From positions 167,842-231,841 of the forward strand of contig JAHBXE010000002.1 in assembly GCA_019636625.1 (NCBI GenBank): a stretch of 64,000 nt of DNA, given 5' to 3'. The notes below the pieces were generated by a model, which was given only the letters and a program-made list of their open reading frames with translations, ran no database searches and was not told the origin of the DNA. Within the stretch, counting starts at the first letter, position 1. Each line of letters starts with the position of its first letter. This document shows, piece after piece, positions 7,929-15,400 of this stretch. Source of the stretch: Phycisphaeraceae bacterium (GTDB lineage Bacteria; Planctomycetota; Phycisphaerae; Phycisphaerales; UBA1924). The position numbers and the translations under genes were made by a program.

Positions 7929-7946
7929 GAAAAAGGAGACTCCAAA

Positions 7947-8216
7947 ATGGTACAGATAAACAGCGTAAAGGACAAGTACGAGTGCGTCCAACGTATCGCG
8001 GCCCTGCTCTTTAATGGCAGCTATGACGTTGAGGATTTAGCCAAGCTGGAAGCTCTCATTAGCGAAAGGCTCTCGGCCCAAGCCGCGGTGTTTTTCGCGA
8101 ACAAAAACAAAAAGACTGGTACCGCATTAGCCGCGGCCCATGCCCGGGTAGATGCTAACTCCGCGGCTATAGAGAATTGGTTAGAAACCGCGGGAGGGAA
8201 GAGCAATGAGCTATAG
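7947..8216 (+). CDS. Hypothetical helical protein
   Basis: This 89-residue protein has a strong ribosome-binding site (AAGGAG, 9 nt before ATG). It is almost wholly helical: two amphipathic helices around YDVEDLAKLEALISERL and a C-terminal helix. Its end overlaps the next gene by 11 bp. No family is recognised. Confidence 0.65.
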   Translation: MVQINSVKDKYECVQRIAALLFNGSYDVEDLAKLEALISERLSAQAAVFFANKNKKTGTALAAAHARVDANSAAIENWLETAGGKSNEL

Positions 8217-8928
8217 AGAGCACGATTACCGTTTAGCCGAACAGTTGCATTGTCATCGGCAGCTAATCCGCGGGCTCTTTCCCGGGGCAAACTTCCGCCC
8301 GCTCCGCCGGAGCGTACCTCATGCGGACTTAGAGCTATTGCCCGCGGGGCAGCTAGTGGAATGTAAAACGGATACCGCCAAGGGTTCGGACGTTGGCCCG
8401 GAAATAGTCGCCAACCTCCGGCCCGAAGCGGCGGGCATCATAAAGCCCGGAAAGGTCTATGAGCCCGGGAGCCCCGAGCATTCGCTATTGATTGCTCGGG
8501 CTCGTGCCGAGAGAGAATGGACCCGAGAGTATGGGCATGGGGCCAGCTTGGCGGGAATAGCCGCGGCTTACTTCAAAGAGGGGGAGCGGTATATAAGCTA
8601 TGTCCGCATTGCGAGAGATTACAAGCGGTGGTTTTACTTGGACCAAAGCAAGCTAGGTAGTTTGCTAATTGATTCGGGGAAGGCATCCGCGGCAACCTCT
8701 CTCCCTCTCTATTGCTCGGAGCTAAACGCGGGCCGCTGGTTTTGTGCGGGCATTAAGATACCTCCGGCTATGTTTGAAGCCGGGGGCCAGCTTGCCGCGG
8801 CGGTCATAGCTTCGCGGGAGATTAGCGGGGAGGAATGGCGGAAGGAATGCGGTTGGACTTTCCGGGCTCGGGGCCGATTGGCCGCGGGCCGAAGCCGCGA
8901 AGCTGCCCGGGAGCTTGGGTGGTCGTGA
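8206..8928 (+). CDS. Hypothetical protein, possibly nuclease-like
   Basis: This 240-residue protein is the last gene of the rightward operon. Residues about 40-60 contain DLELLPAGQLVECKTD, which recalls the D-(x)n-ExK arrangement of PD-(D/E)xK nucleases, although the spacing is not canonical. The rest is Arg/Ala-rich with several Trp residues and an Arg-rich C terminus. In early phage operons this position often holds recombination nucleases. The assignment is weak and a purely structural role is possible. Confidence 0.55.
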   Translation: MSYREHDYRLAEQLHCHRQLIRGLFPGANFRPLRRSVPHADLELLPAGQLVECKTDTAKGSDVGPEIVANLRPEAAGIIKPGKVYEPGSPEHSLLIARARAEREWTREYGHGASLAGIAAAYFKEGERYISYVRIARDYKRWFYLDQSKLGSLLIDSGKASAATSLPLYCSELNAGRWFCAGIKIPPAMFEAGGQLAAAVIASREISGEEWRKECGWTFRARGRLAAGRSREAARELGWS

Positions 8929-9004
8929 CTATCTAATCGTTTCCGCGGGTGTTAGAGCCATACCGCGGAGCTTGAGGGCCGGGGCCAATGCCCCGGCTCT
9001 TTCT

Positions 9005-9157
9005 CTATTTGGGCAAGAAAGGAATAGCTATACAAGGTAGCAAGCCGCCGAGCATTAATAGCAGGATACCGAGTAACATAAGCCCGCAACCCAAATCCCC
9101 GATTGAGTCAAGGCAACCCTTTTGAACGCGGACGGTATGAACAATACGCTTTGCCAT
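9005..9157 (-). CDS. Small membrane protein
   Basis: This 50-residue protein has a basic N terminus (MAKRIVHTVRVQ) and one long hydrophobic helix with two Cys (CGLMLLGILLLMLGG), ending in Lys. The ATG at 9157 follows AAGGAA with 8 nt spacing, which excludes the longer frame up to 9280. It could be a small holin-like or superinfection-exclusion peptide; the function is unknown. Confidence 0.6.
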   Translation of the reverse strand: MAKRIVHTVRVQKGCLDSIGDLGCGLMLLGILLLMLGGLLPCIAIPFLPK

Positions 9158-9258
9158 TGCTGAATTCCTTTCCGTTGAACCGATGCCCGGTCCCTTTCGG
9201 GAGCGGGGGCGGGGAGCCGAGCCCGGCAACGCTACGGGGCTCGGGGCCGATTGTCGTG

Positions 9259-9492
9259 CTACCTTTCTCGTTTGGTCCATCCCTTGATTTGGCCCGTATA
9301 CATTTGCCAGAGCAAAGCTACCGCTTCCCTCAACTCCAACTCTCGCGGCTCTTCGCCCGGAAATGTAATAGTCATGCCCTCTTCAACCGGCAACCCCGCG
9401 GCGGTTAGTATCTCTACCTTCTCCGCGAGCCGCGGGCAATACTCCGAACAGTAGCCCTCTTCCTGTTTGCATTCGGGGCAGTAGTAGTCCAT
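9259..9492 (-). CDS. Small zinc-ribbon-like protein
   Basis: This is a 77-residue acidic protein. The N terminus has four Cys in the pattern CPEC-x(6)-C-x(3)-C, a likely zinc knuckle. The remainder is a helical, Glu-rich region. It belongs to the string of short leftward genes at 9.0-10.05 kb. Its role is unknown. Confidence 0.65.
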   Translation of the reverse strand: MDYYCPECKQEEGYCSEYCPRLAEKVEILTAAGLPVEEGMTITFPGEEPRELELREAVALLWQMYTGQIKGWTKRER

Positions 9493-9495
9493 TGT

Positions 9496-9765
9496 TTACT
9501 TCCGCATAGTATCGTAGTTGCCGAATGTATCGCCCTTGCGGGAATACCTCCCTTGTGTTCCAAGCGGAGGGTTGGGGTTGTCATATGAGATTTCAAAAGA
9601 GCAACCGCGGTGCTTATAGCGTTGCTCCGGGGGGCCGGAGCTATAGGGGCTCCGGTCGCACCAGACGGTGCCAACATAGATAACGTCCGGCACGGGTTCA
9701 TCCGAAGCAAAATCAATTTGTACCCTGTCAAGGGGTCCGCCAATAAACGTAAAGGTTTTTCCCAT
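9496..9765 (-). CDS. Hypothetical small protein
   Basis: This 89-residue protein starts MGKTFTFIGGPLDRVQ and is rich in Tyr, Pro and Gly, suggesting a small beta-sheet protein. The leader holds the palindrome GGCCCGCGGGCC followed by GAAAGGTAG, which is nearly the same as the leader of the gene at 9796-10053. No family is recognised. Confidence 0.6.
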   Translation of the reverse strand: MGKTFTFIGGPLDRVQIDFASDEPVPDVIYVGTVWCDRSPYSSGPPEQRYKHRGCSFEISYDNPNPPLGTQGRYSRKGDTFGNYDTMRK

Positions 9766-9795
9766 TTGCTGCCTACCTTTCCGGCCCGCGGGCCG

Positions 9796-10053
9796 TTAGC
9801 TAAACCGCTTCCATTCGACCGCTTCAAACTGATAGTATCGTTTTAGATAGCCCTCTTTGAAGGTACCTAGACCGAGCCCGAATGCCGCATCCCAACCTTT
9901 ACGCTGCCACGAAGTAGGGCCGCTCCATATTTCCATAGCTTTCTCGATAGCCTCTTCGGGGCTATTGGCTTCAACTAAAGCGTTATGCAACGGTACCGGA
10001 CTTGCATTTCCTTCCGTCCCTTTGGTTGGCGTTGCCTTCACTTCATACTTCAT
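9796..10053 (-). CDS. Small protein with DpnD/PcfM-like domain
   Basis: This 85-residue protein has an early part (HNALVEANSPEEAIEKAMEIW) that matches the small DpnD/PcfM-like pattern, also seen in the protein at 7498-7761. The second half is aromatic and basic. The leader (GGCCGGAAAGGAAGGTAGACAA before the ATG, written in two parts GGCCGGAAAGG and AAGGTAGACAA) contains two overlapping Shine-Dalgarno-like elements. It is first in the leftward string 9005-10053, downstream of the palindromic region at 10173. Confidence 0.6.
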   Translation of the reverse strand: MKYEVKATPTKGTEGNASPVPLHNALVEANSPEEAIEKAMEIWSGPTSWQRKGWDAAFGLGLGTFKEGYLKRYYQFEAVEWKRFS

Positions 10054-10504
10054 TTGTCTACCTTCCTTTCCGGCCCGCGCGCCGTTGATCCGCTGGCCCT
10101 ATGCCCGCGGCTCTCTATCTAACGCAACACGTTACCCCGCGATTGCCGCACGTCAAGCCCCTAGTTAGCCTTGTAATAAAGAGCTTTATTACATGCGGAT
10201 TAACAACGCAATCTAACAAAGCTCAAGCCGCTTTATTACTTGCTCCATTCCTGCCGTCAAATGTTATAAGATTGCTTGAGCTAGCTTTATTTCATTGCCG
10301 CTAGGAATGCCCCGGAAAGGGCCGAAATACCCCCCTCTTTCGCGTTTCTGCCCCGCTGGCGGCTCTCCGGCTCCCCGAGCTTCGGGCTTTGAGATTTGGG
10401 GGCTCTTCGGCACGATGAATGCCGGATATTCCGCTCCATTATTTGAAGTCCCAAACACTACCCTAATCTATAATTGCGGGGAAGCCCTTACCGCTTGCCG
10501 GGGT
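10054..10504. promoter_or_regulatory. Non-coding region with operator-like palindrome
   Basis: About 450 bp without a convincing gene; a 64-codon minus frame at 10264-10458 lacks a good start region. It contains the palindrome GTAATAAAG-AG-CTTTATTAC at 10173-10192, with 9-bp arms. A half copy, CTTTATTAC, lies at 10231-10239 and a weaker one, CTTTATTT, near 10284. AT-rich palindromes upstream of the leftward small-gene string suggest a repressor or activator operator. Confidence 0.55.
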
Positions 10505-10732
10505 TTACGGGGCATTGGGGGCGGTTGGACGGGGGCGGGGCTCGGGGGTCAAGCTGGCCCGCGGGCTCCGCCAGAGAGCCAGCAAGAGCCCGCCCGCGGC
10601 AAGCTCCGCGAACCCGTTAGGAATGCCCAACCCGAAAAGGGTATTGAGGCTCCATATCAAAGCGAACCCGCCAGCTAGGTAGAGCCCCGCAACAAAGAGC
10701 AACGCAAGCAAGAGCCAAAGGAATCGTGCCAA
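10505..10732 (-). CDS. Small membrane protein with two hydrophobic segments (holin candidate)
   Basis: This 75-residue protein has a hydrophobic segment at about residues 3-32 (long enough for one helix plus a tight turn) and a second at about 43-57 (ELAAGGLLLALW). It ends in a Pro/Arg-rich tail. Size, two membrane segments and a charged tail fit a class II holin. No lysin was identified, so this remains a suggestion. It lies at the downstream end of the virion block. Confidence 0.55.
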   Translation of the reverse strand: MARFLWLLLALLFVAGLYLAGGFALIWSLNTLFGLGIPNGFAELAAGGLLLALWRSPRASLTPEPRPRPTAPNAP

Positions 10733-10842
10733 GTATCTACCTCCCTCAAAAAGAAGCGGCTCCGCCCGTGATAGTTAGTAGCCTCTAGTAGATGAAAGGA
10801 TGCCGGGAGAGTAAATGCCGTAACTCAATCCCGGGAAGCCTC

Positions 10843-11220
10843 TTAGTCACGAGCGGAGCCGGTATCTTCCTTACAATCTATCGGCTTAGATTCCTTTGTT
10901 AAGGTAACAGCTTTCCATTTTGCTTGCGGGCAACTCTCGCTAGCTACCATCGTCTTTCCATAAAGCAGACACCCGCAAGTCCGATTGGCTATCTCTTCCT
11001 CTCCGATTCGATTCTCTAGCGGGGGTCCGCACCATGCCCCGGGGCTAGTCATGCCGGGTAGCTGTTCAACTCTCCGGCTTTCGCAAGTCCGGCAGATAGC
11101 CCGCCGCTCTTCGGTTGTTTGCTCGGGGGCAATGTCCCCGGTAGCTAGAGCCTTCGCCCATATGGCCCCGCCTTTGGCCGCGGTCAACAAACGAGAGGCC
11201 AGTGAAATTCTGTCCGTCAT
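10843..11220 (-). CDS. Cys-rich, probably zinc-binding phage protein
   Basis: This 125-residue protein holds CRTC near residue 45, then WCGPP, then CGC and a final SCP/C, enough ligands for one or two zinc sites. The start at 11220 overlaps the stop of the upstream gene (TAATG), so it is coupled to the large Cys-repeat gene. The frame extends upstream to 11259 but the coupling decides the start. Function unknown. Confidence 0.65.
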   Translation of the reverse strand: MTDRISLASRLLTAAKGGAIWAKALATGDIAPEQTTEERRAICRTCESRRVEQLPGMTSPGAWCGPPLENRIGEEEIANRTCGCLLYGKTMVASESCPQAKWKAVTLTKESKPIDCKEDTGSARD

Positions 11221-12722
11221 TAGATTAGCAATCCCTCCGTTCCGCTTCCGGCTCCGCATTGGGAGCAGCCCGCTTGTTTGGGCTTGCCGCTCGGCCCGAA
11301 GTAATCAAACACCGAAGCTACTTGGATACGAGAGCTAGGGCTAGGCGGGCTATAGAGTCCCCCTCCGCCCCCGCCGCAAGGATTCCCAATACAGTTTGTT
11401 CCCGGCCCGAGCCAAGTTCCTGCGGTACATGCGGCTAACGGAACCTCCGTACAAAACCAGCCGTGGGACGTAGGCGAGCAACAGGCTCCATTATAGAGAT
11501 CCGCACAATTGATTGCCCCGCAATCGGGAGAGCCCGTGAAGTATCCGCCCAAAGCGGAGCATTCCCCGGGCGAAAAGACTTGATAGCACTCCCACGTTAT
11601 TCCGTTGTGAACGCAACAGGCTCCGCCCGCGGCTTTACAGGGGTCGGGCGAACAGGAAGAATTCGGCCCGAGCCATTGACCGCCAACGCCCAAACAATCT
11701 AATTGCGTGGCTGTAGTGCATTGTTGCCCCCGGCAACATGCCCCGAAGGGTTGAGGGCAGGGGTTTGGGTTGCAGCTACTACCGACGCCATGAAACACAT
11801 TTGGGGGCTCGCACTCCTCCGGCTTTGAAATTACGCACCCCCCTGTAACCGGATGGCAACACGCCCCCGCGTCGGTAGGGTCGTCACATTTGCCGGTAGA
11901 GCACGTACGCCCGAGCCGCATAACGCCCCCAAGGGCTCGGCATTGGCTCCACGTTAGGCCGTCGCGGCATCGCCCCTCCGGCAAACAGCACGCACTTGTG
12001 CATGAGGGAGGATTGCATACTTGCGTATTGGGATTCAGAAACTTGCGGAGCTTGTACACAACCTTGACGGCTTCCAAACCGGGGAAGGCACACATTATTG
12101 TGTTGTAACTGTAGTCCGCGGTTTGAACGGTGCAGCTAGAATACGCACTCCCTTCGAGCCCCGTGAAACCGGCTTGCGAGGAGCCGCAAGCGAAAGGAAT
12201 AGTGGGGGTAGGAAACTGTCCGCGAAACTCGTTAAAGTTCCCATTCCCTCCGGAACAGTAGCCCCCTATTATTGGGTATTGGCTCTGAGATTCATTGAAC
12301 GTTGCGGGTCCGCTAGCGTTGTAACCGTAGTCCCACGTTCGTTCCGTCAACTGAACTTGCCCCGTGTTACCGTCGTAGCTGGTTAGCAGTTGGTAGCGGT
12401 AGCGTAGCGGCCCGGGAGTAGTTTGTCCAATGTAATAAACTAGTATATCCTCAGTGGCCCACATAGATTGCTGAGCGGGCGGGCCGCAACAGCAAAACGC
12501 CGCGGGAGCTTGAGAGACTATCTGGTGCGGGATTTGGCTTGGGTGCGAGATTGGTAGTATGCGATACTCGGTGGATTGTATCGGATTGGTAAACACAGAA
12601 TTACAAGGCGGAGGGCATCCGCAACCGCTACAACAGCACGAGCCATCGGTCCTACGCTTAGCAAGGGCTCCGGTCGGGAGCATGATAAATGCCCCATTGC
12701 GGGCAGAAAACTCATTGAACAT
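11220..12722 (-). CDS. Large Cys-repeat virion-associated protein
   Basis: This is a 500-residue protein. The N-terminal part has CCCSGCGCPPPC. Residues about 90-230 are Tyr/Ser-rich beta-type sequence. From about residue 245 come five copies of a Cys module of about 40 residues, each opening with ACC and closing with C-x(3-4)-C after a GGxxxG phrase. Examples are GACCRGQQC, GGACCVHNG and NGACCSPTS. Similar double-Cys modules are common in secreted planctomycete proteins. A phage copy may be a virion surface or receptor-contact element, or be exported after lysogeny. No signal peptide is visible. Confidence is high that it is a gene, low for the role. Confidence 0.75.
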   Translation of the reverse strand: MFNEFSARNGAFIMLPTGALAKRRTDGSCCCSGCGCPPPCNSVFTNPIQSTEYRILPISHPSQIPHQIVSQAPAAFCCCGPPAQQSMWATEDILVYYIGQTTPGPLRYRYQLLTSYDGNTGQVQLTERTWDYGYNASGPATFNESQSQYPIIGGYCSGGNGNFNEFRGQFPTPTIPFACGSSQAGFTGLEGSAYSSCTVQTADYSYNTIMCAFPGLEAVKVVYKLRKFLNPNTQVCNPPSCTSACCLPEGRCRDGLTWSQCRALGGVMRLGRTCSTGKCDDPTDAGACCHPVTGGCVISKPEECEPPNVFHGVGSSCNPNPCPQPFGACCRGQQCTTATQLDCLGVGGQWLGPNSSCSPDPCKAAGGACCVHNGITWECYQVFSPGECSALGGYFTGSPDCGAINCADLYNGACCSPTSHGWFCTEVPLAACTAGTWLGPGTNCIGNPCGGGGGGLYSPPSPSSRIQVASVFDYFGPSGKPKQAGCSQCGAGSGTEGLLI

Positions 12723-12730
12723 AGAGCCGC

Positions 12731-13543
12731 CTAGTTCGTCGCGGTACCTACAAAGCTCTTAGGGTTGGTGTACGTAATGACTACCGGAGCCTTTGCAAAT
12801 AGCTGTCCAGAGCCCCATACTTCCGCGTTTGTCGTAGTAAATGCCCGCGGAGCGAGCGGGCAAATAGCAAAACTGTCCGCTTCGACCACGACCGAAGCAA
12901 TCGTGCCGGAGCTTTGGTGGTCGTATGTGGCTCCGCCAGTAACAGTTAGTACGGTGGAGATAGCCGCGGCGGTTTTCATTGTGAGCCGCGAACCCTGCCC
13001 GGATACGCGGGCCGTGGCGATAGAGCGGTAGCTAGTTAGAGCCCCTTTGGCGATTGTAACGGTAGTGAATGCGGTACCCGCCGCTGCCGAACATCCGCCC
13101 CCGGCCATTTTGAGGGTCGTTACGGTAGCCCCCGCTTCAATTTCAACTTGGGTCGAATCGCCGGTTTCTACAATGAGGTAGGTTCCTCCGGAGCAACGGA
13201 ATACCCCGCCGCCCGTTGCGACAATTTGGGCTCGGTCAATGCCGTTTGTTCCTGCCGTAATATTTACGAAGGGGCCAGAGCTTGCACAAATGAGTTTAGA
13301 AGTTGATGAGTTGCTAACCGCTATGGTAAGGCTTGTGCTTGCGGTTCCTATTTGAACCGGACCCGTAATTGTCAAGCTCTCAAGGTCTACTGACCCATTA
13401 CTCATGCCCCCGGTAATTACTGTAGGGGTTGAGGGAGCTACGATAACATCATCGCCCGTAACAGGAGCCGCGGCAAGGGACCAATTGCCCGCTGTTTGCC
13501 AGTTATTATCCCCTGCTCCGCCCGTCCATGAATTAACCGGCAT
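12731..13543 (-). CDS. Beta-solenoid tail fibre-like protein
   Basis: This 270-residue protein starts MPVNSWTGGAGDNNWQTAGN, a W-GG-x-W-x-NW signature seen at the start of bacterial pectin-lyase-like and adhesin solenoids. The rest is Gly/Thr/Val repeats without Lys-rich regions (SLTITGPVQIG, RAQIVATGGGVF, TTVTIAKG), as in right-handed beta helices. It lies in the tail module, and a receptor-binding or fibre role is likely. The same N-terminal signature is found in the host LEPR-XLL protein at 32.6 kb. Confidence 0.7.
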   Translation of the reverse strand: MPVNSWTGGAGDNNWQTAGNWSLAAAPVTGDDVIVAPSTPTVITGGMSNGSVDLESLTITGPVQIGTASTSLTIAVSNSSTSKLICASSGPFVNITAGTNGIDRAQIVATGGGVFRCSGGTYLIVETGDSTQVEIEAGATVTTLKMAGGGCSAAAGTAFTTVTIAKGALTSYRSIATARVSGQGSRLTMKTAAAISTVLTVTGGATYDHQSSGTIASVVVEADSFAICPLAPRAFTTTNAEVWGSGQLFAKAPVVITYTNPKSFVGTATN

Positions 13544-13766
13544 AGTTAGTATCTCCTGTAAAAGTAGTAAGCGGGGCGGAGTCCTGTAAGCCCAATGCCC
13601 TTCGCTTCATCCATAGTTGCTTTGCACGTTCGCTAAGTTTCCTTCGGCAATGTTCATCACAAGTTGACTTGCCGTTGGCATTATTCACAATACAATAGAC
13701 CCCGCTCCTCTTCCATAATCGTGAAACGGGTAGTAAGCTAGGTAGGGTCCAAGAATTTGTAGGCAT
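13533..13766 (-). pseudogene. Remnant of GIY-YIG-type homing endonuclease in the tail module
   Basis: This 77-residue frame begins MPTNSW, like the neighbour's MPVNSW. It then changes to SGVYCIVNNANGK, which resembles the opening of GIY-YIG endonucleases (S-G-x-Y-x-I-x-N-x-x-x-G-K). It continues with a Cys/His and Lys/Arg-rich stretch (CDEHCRRKL, KQLWMKRRALG) like a NUMOD or HNH tail. The catalytic core is missing. It looks like a decayed mobile gene that inserted at the start of a duplicated tail gene. A functional small protein cannot be excluded. Confidence 0.5.
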
Positions 13767-13832
13767 ATTAAGATTCCTCTTTAGTGTTCATATTACTTCG
13801 TTCAATCAAAGCGTGGCGGTATCCTTCCCCGG

Positions 13833-14171
13833 CTACGCTGTATACTTATCTCCGCATACAAAGACATCGACTAGATAGGTAGTTACTGTAGCTCCCGTAA
13901 AGTCCAACCGGACAGAGAGGTACGGGGTAGCCCGTGTATCAATCGGGAGAGAGATAGCCCCCGCCGATAGCTTTTGAGCGGGCACAACGTCAACCCAGTT
14001 CACCCCGTCAATGCTCCGCTCTATTACAAACTTCGGAGCCGTCCCCGCTGATATTCTGGTTTCTACAATCTGAATAGTTACAGAGCAATACTCCGCAACC
14101 CCAAATATCTGCCGGTCATTAGCAATAAGAGCATTCCAGAATTTTATGGGCGGTAGTAGTTGGCTAGCCAT
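13833..14171 (-). CDS. Tail or virion protein, unknown
   Basis: This 112-residue beta-rich protein (FVIERSIDGVNWVDV, YLSVRLDFTGATVTTYLVDVF) has the pattern of small jelly-roll or carbohydrate-binding phage proteins that measure a mean difference from a reference (SIDGxNW). It lies among tail genes with the same direction. The family is not recognised with certainty. Confidence 0.65.
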   Translation of the reverse strand: MASQLLPPIKFWNALIANDRQIFGVAEYCSVTIQIVETRISAGTAPKFVIERSIDGVNWVDVVPAQKLSAGAISLPIDTRATPYLSVRLDFTGATVTTYLVDVFVCGDKYTA

Positions 14172-14187
14172 TGGTGCAGATTCCTTG

Positions 14188-14526
14188 TTAGCACGCTTCC
14201 GCGTAGGGAGCTTCTAATACTTGAAAGGCAAAGCGGTTTCCTTGCGGGAACACCCGACACGGTTCATATTTCCGGGCGGAGTAGACTTTATAATCGGGCC
14301 GCGGTTGATTCGGGGCCGCTGCCGGAAAGGTTACTTTCTGCCCGTTGATTAGGACTTCAATCGAATACTTAATATCTATCGCTCTAGCGATATAGCCGCG
14401 GCCATTGCTATAGGCTACTCCGTTCGTGGCTGTAACGTCTACGATAACTCCCCATTGGGTCCGTTCCGCCCCCGGGGCCATTGTCATTTGGCTTCCGTCT
14501 ACAAGAATTGGAGTGTCGTTATTCAT
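14188..14526 (-). CDS. Tail module protein, unknown
   Basis: This 112-residue protein is beta-rich (YIARAIDIKYSIEVLINGQ). Its start codon touches the stop of the upstream tail gene, so the two are co-translated. No motif. It is probably a baseplate or virion surface protein, judged by place only. Confidence 0.65.
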   Translation of the reverse strand: MNNDTPILVDGSQMTMAPGAERTQWGVIVDVTATNGVAYSNGRGYIARAIDIKYSIEVLINGQKVTFPAAAPNQPRPDYKVYSARKYEPCRVFPQGNRFAFQVLEAPYAEAC

Positions 14527-15392
14527 TATTGCAGCGGGTTTCCGGGCAACGCTAGACCCCCGGCTTGGTCAATGTCTGTAAGATGATAAGTTGGTTCAAC
14601 GTCTACAAACGCTGTTAGCATATCTGTTTGTGGGATGACTATGTAGGCATAGAAAGGGGGCCGCGGGTGCGGGTACCATTGCGGTTGCATTTCTATCGGA
14701 AGCCCGCTTAGGTCCGGGCTCGGGTTGCCCGGGTCTATGAGCCATGAATAAGTCACCTCCCACCTATCGGCTTCGAGTTGGTTCGGGTCCGCTCCCATAA
14801 ATTTTGCGAGCGTAGTAGCATTGTTCCCGTTAGTTAGACCGTCTAGATAATGAAACTTGCCGCGTTGGTCCATAATGCGTTTTGTATCGGCGAACGTCCA
14901 ACTATTAACATTGACTCGGCGAGATACGTTAATGTTCCACACATCGTCCGCCTTCAACTCATGCCGGAACCACACAAATTTTGTTACGGTTGCTCCCTCC
15001 GAACCTACAAGGGTTATGGTTTCTCCGAGTAGGTACGGTATGCTAATTTCTCGCTTACTAAAGCTCATGCTCCAAGCTTTGTAGCTGATTTCCCGAGTAA
15101 GCGGCTTGTTCGTTATACGATAGCTTTGGTCATTGGAATAGTTAACGGCAACTATATATTGCATTGCCGTCCCATCGTTGGACGCGGGACCAATTTTGGT
15201 TTCAATAGTTTTGCTGTCTACCTTAGCCTGCGGTAAACGCGGGTGAACATCGTAGTAGTTAGGCACGCCAGATACTAGGAGGGGGTTATCTTCTAGCGTA
15301 TCCGTAACGACATAGAACCGCCGAACGTCACGAGAGCCCTTAACATCCGCTGTAGGTTTGTAGCTATCAAATAGTTCTGTTGCTGTTGCCAT
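14526..15392 (-). CDS. Tail or baseplate protein
   Basis: This 288-residue protein sits directly after the tape measure gene in transcription order, the usual place of distal tail or baseplate proteins. The sequence is beta-rich and aromatic (RFYVVTDTLEDNP, QYIVAVNYSNDQSY, WEVTYSWLIDPG). I do not recognise a named family. It starts 8 nt after the stop of the tape measure. Confidence 0.7.
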   Translation of the reverse strand: MATATELFDSYKPTADVKGSRDVRRFYVVTDTLEDNPLLVSGVPNYYDVHPRLPQAKVDSKTIETKIGPASNDGTAMQYIVAVNYSNDQSYRITNKPLTREISYKAWSMSFSKREISIPYLLGETITLVGSEGATVTKFVWFRHELKADDVWNINVSRRVNVNSWTFADTKRIMDQRGKFHYLDGLTNGNNATTLAKFMGADPNQLEADRWEVTYSWLIDPGNPSPDLSGLPIEMQPQWYPHPRPPFYAYIVIPQTDMLTAFVDVEPTYHLTDIDQAGGLALPGNPLQ

Positions 15393-15400
15393 GTGTTGTA

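Noticed and set aside
8206..8928. Phage endolysin
   Set aside because: I looked for lysozyme, amidase or peptidase motifs here and in the other small genes and found none. The lysin remains unidentified.
10264..10458. 64-codon minus-strand gene
   Set aside because: No ribosome-binding site, Pro/Gly-rich composition without pattern, and it covers an AT-rich operator-like area.
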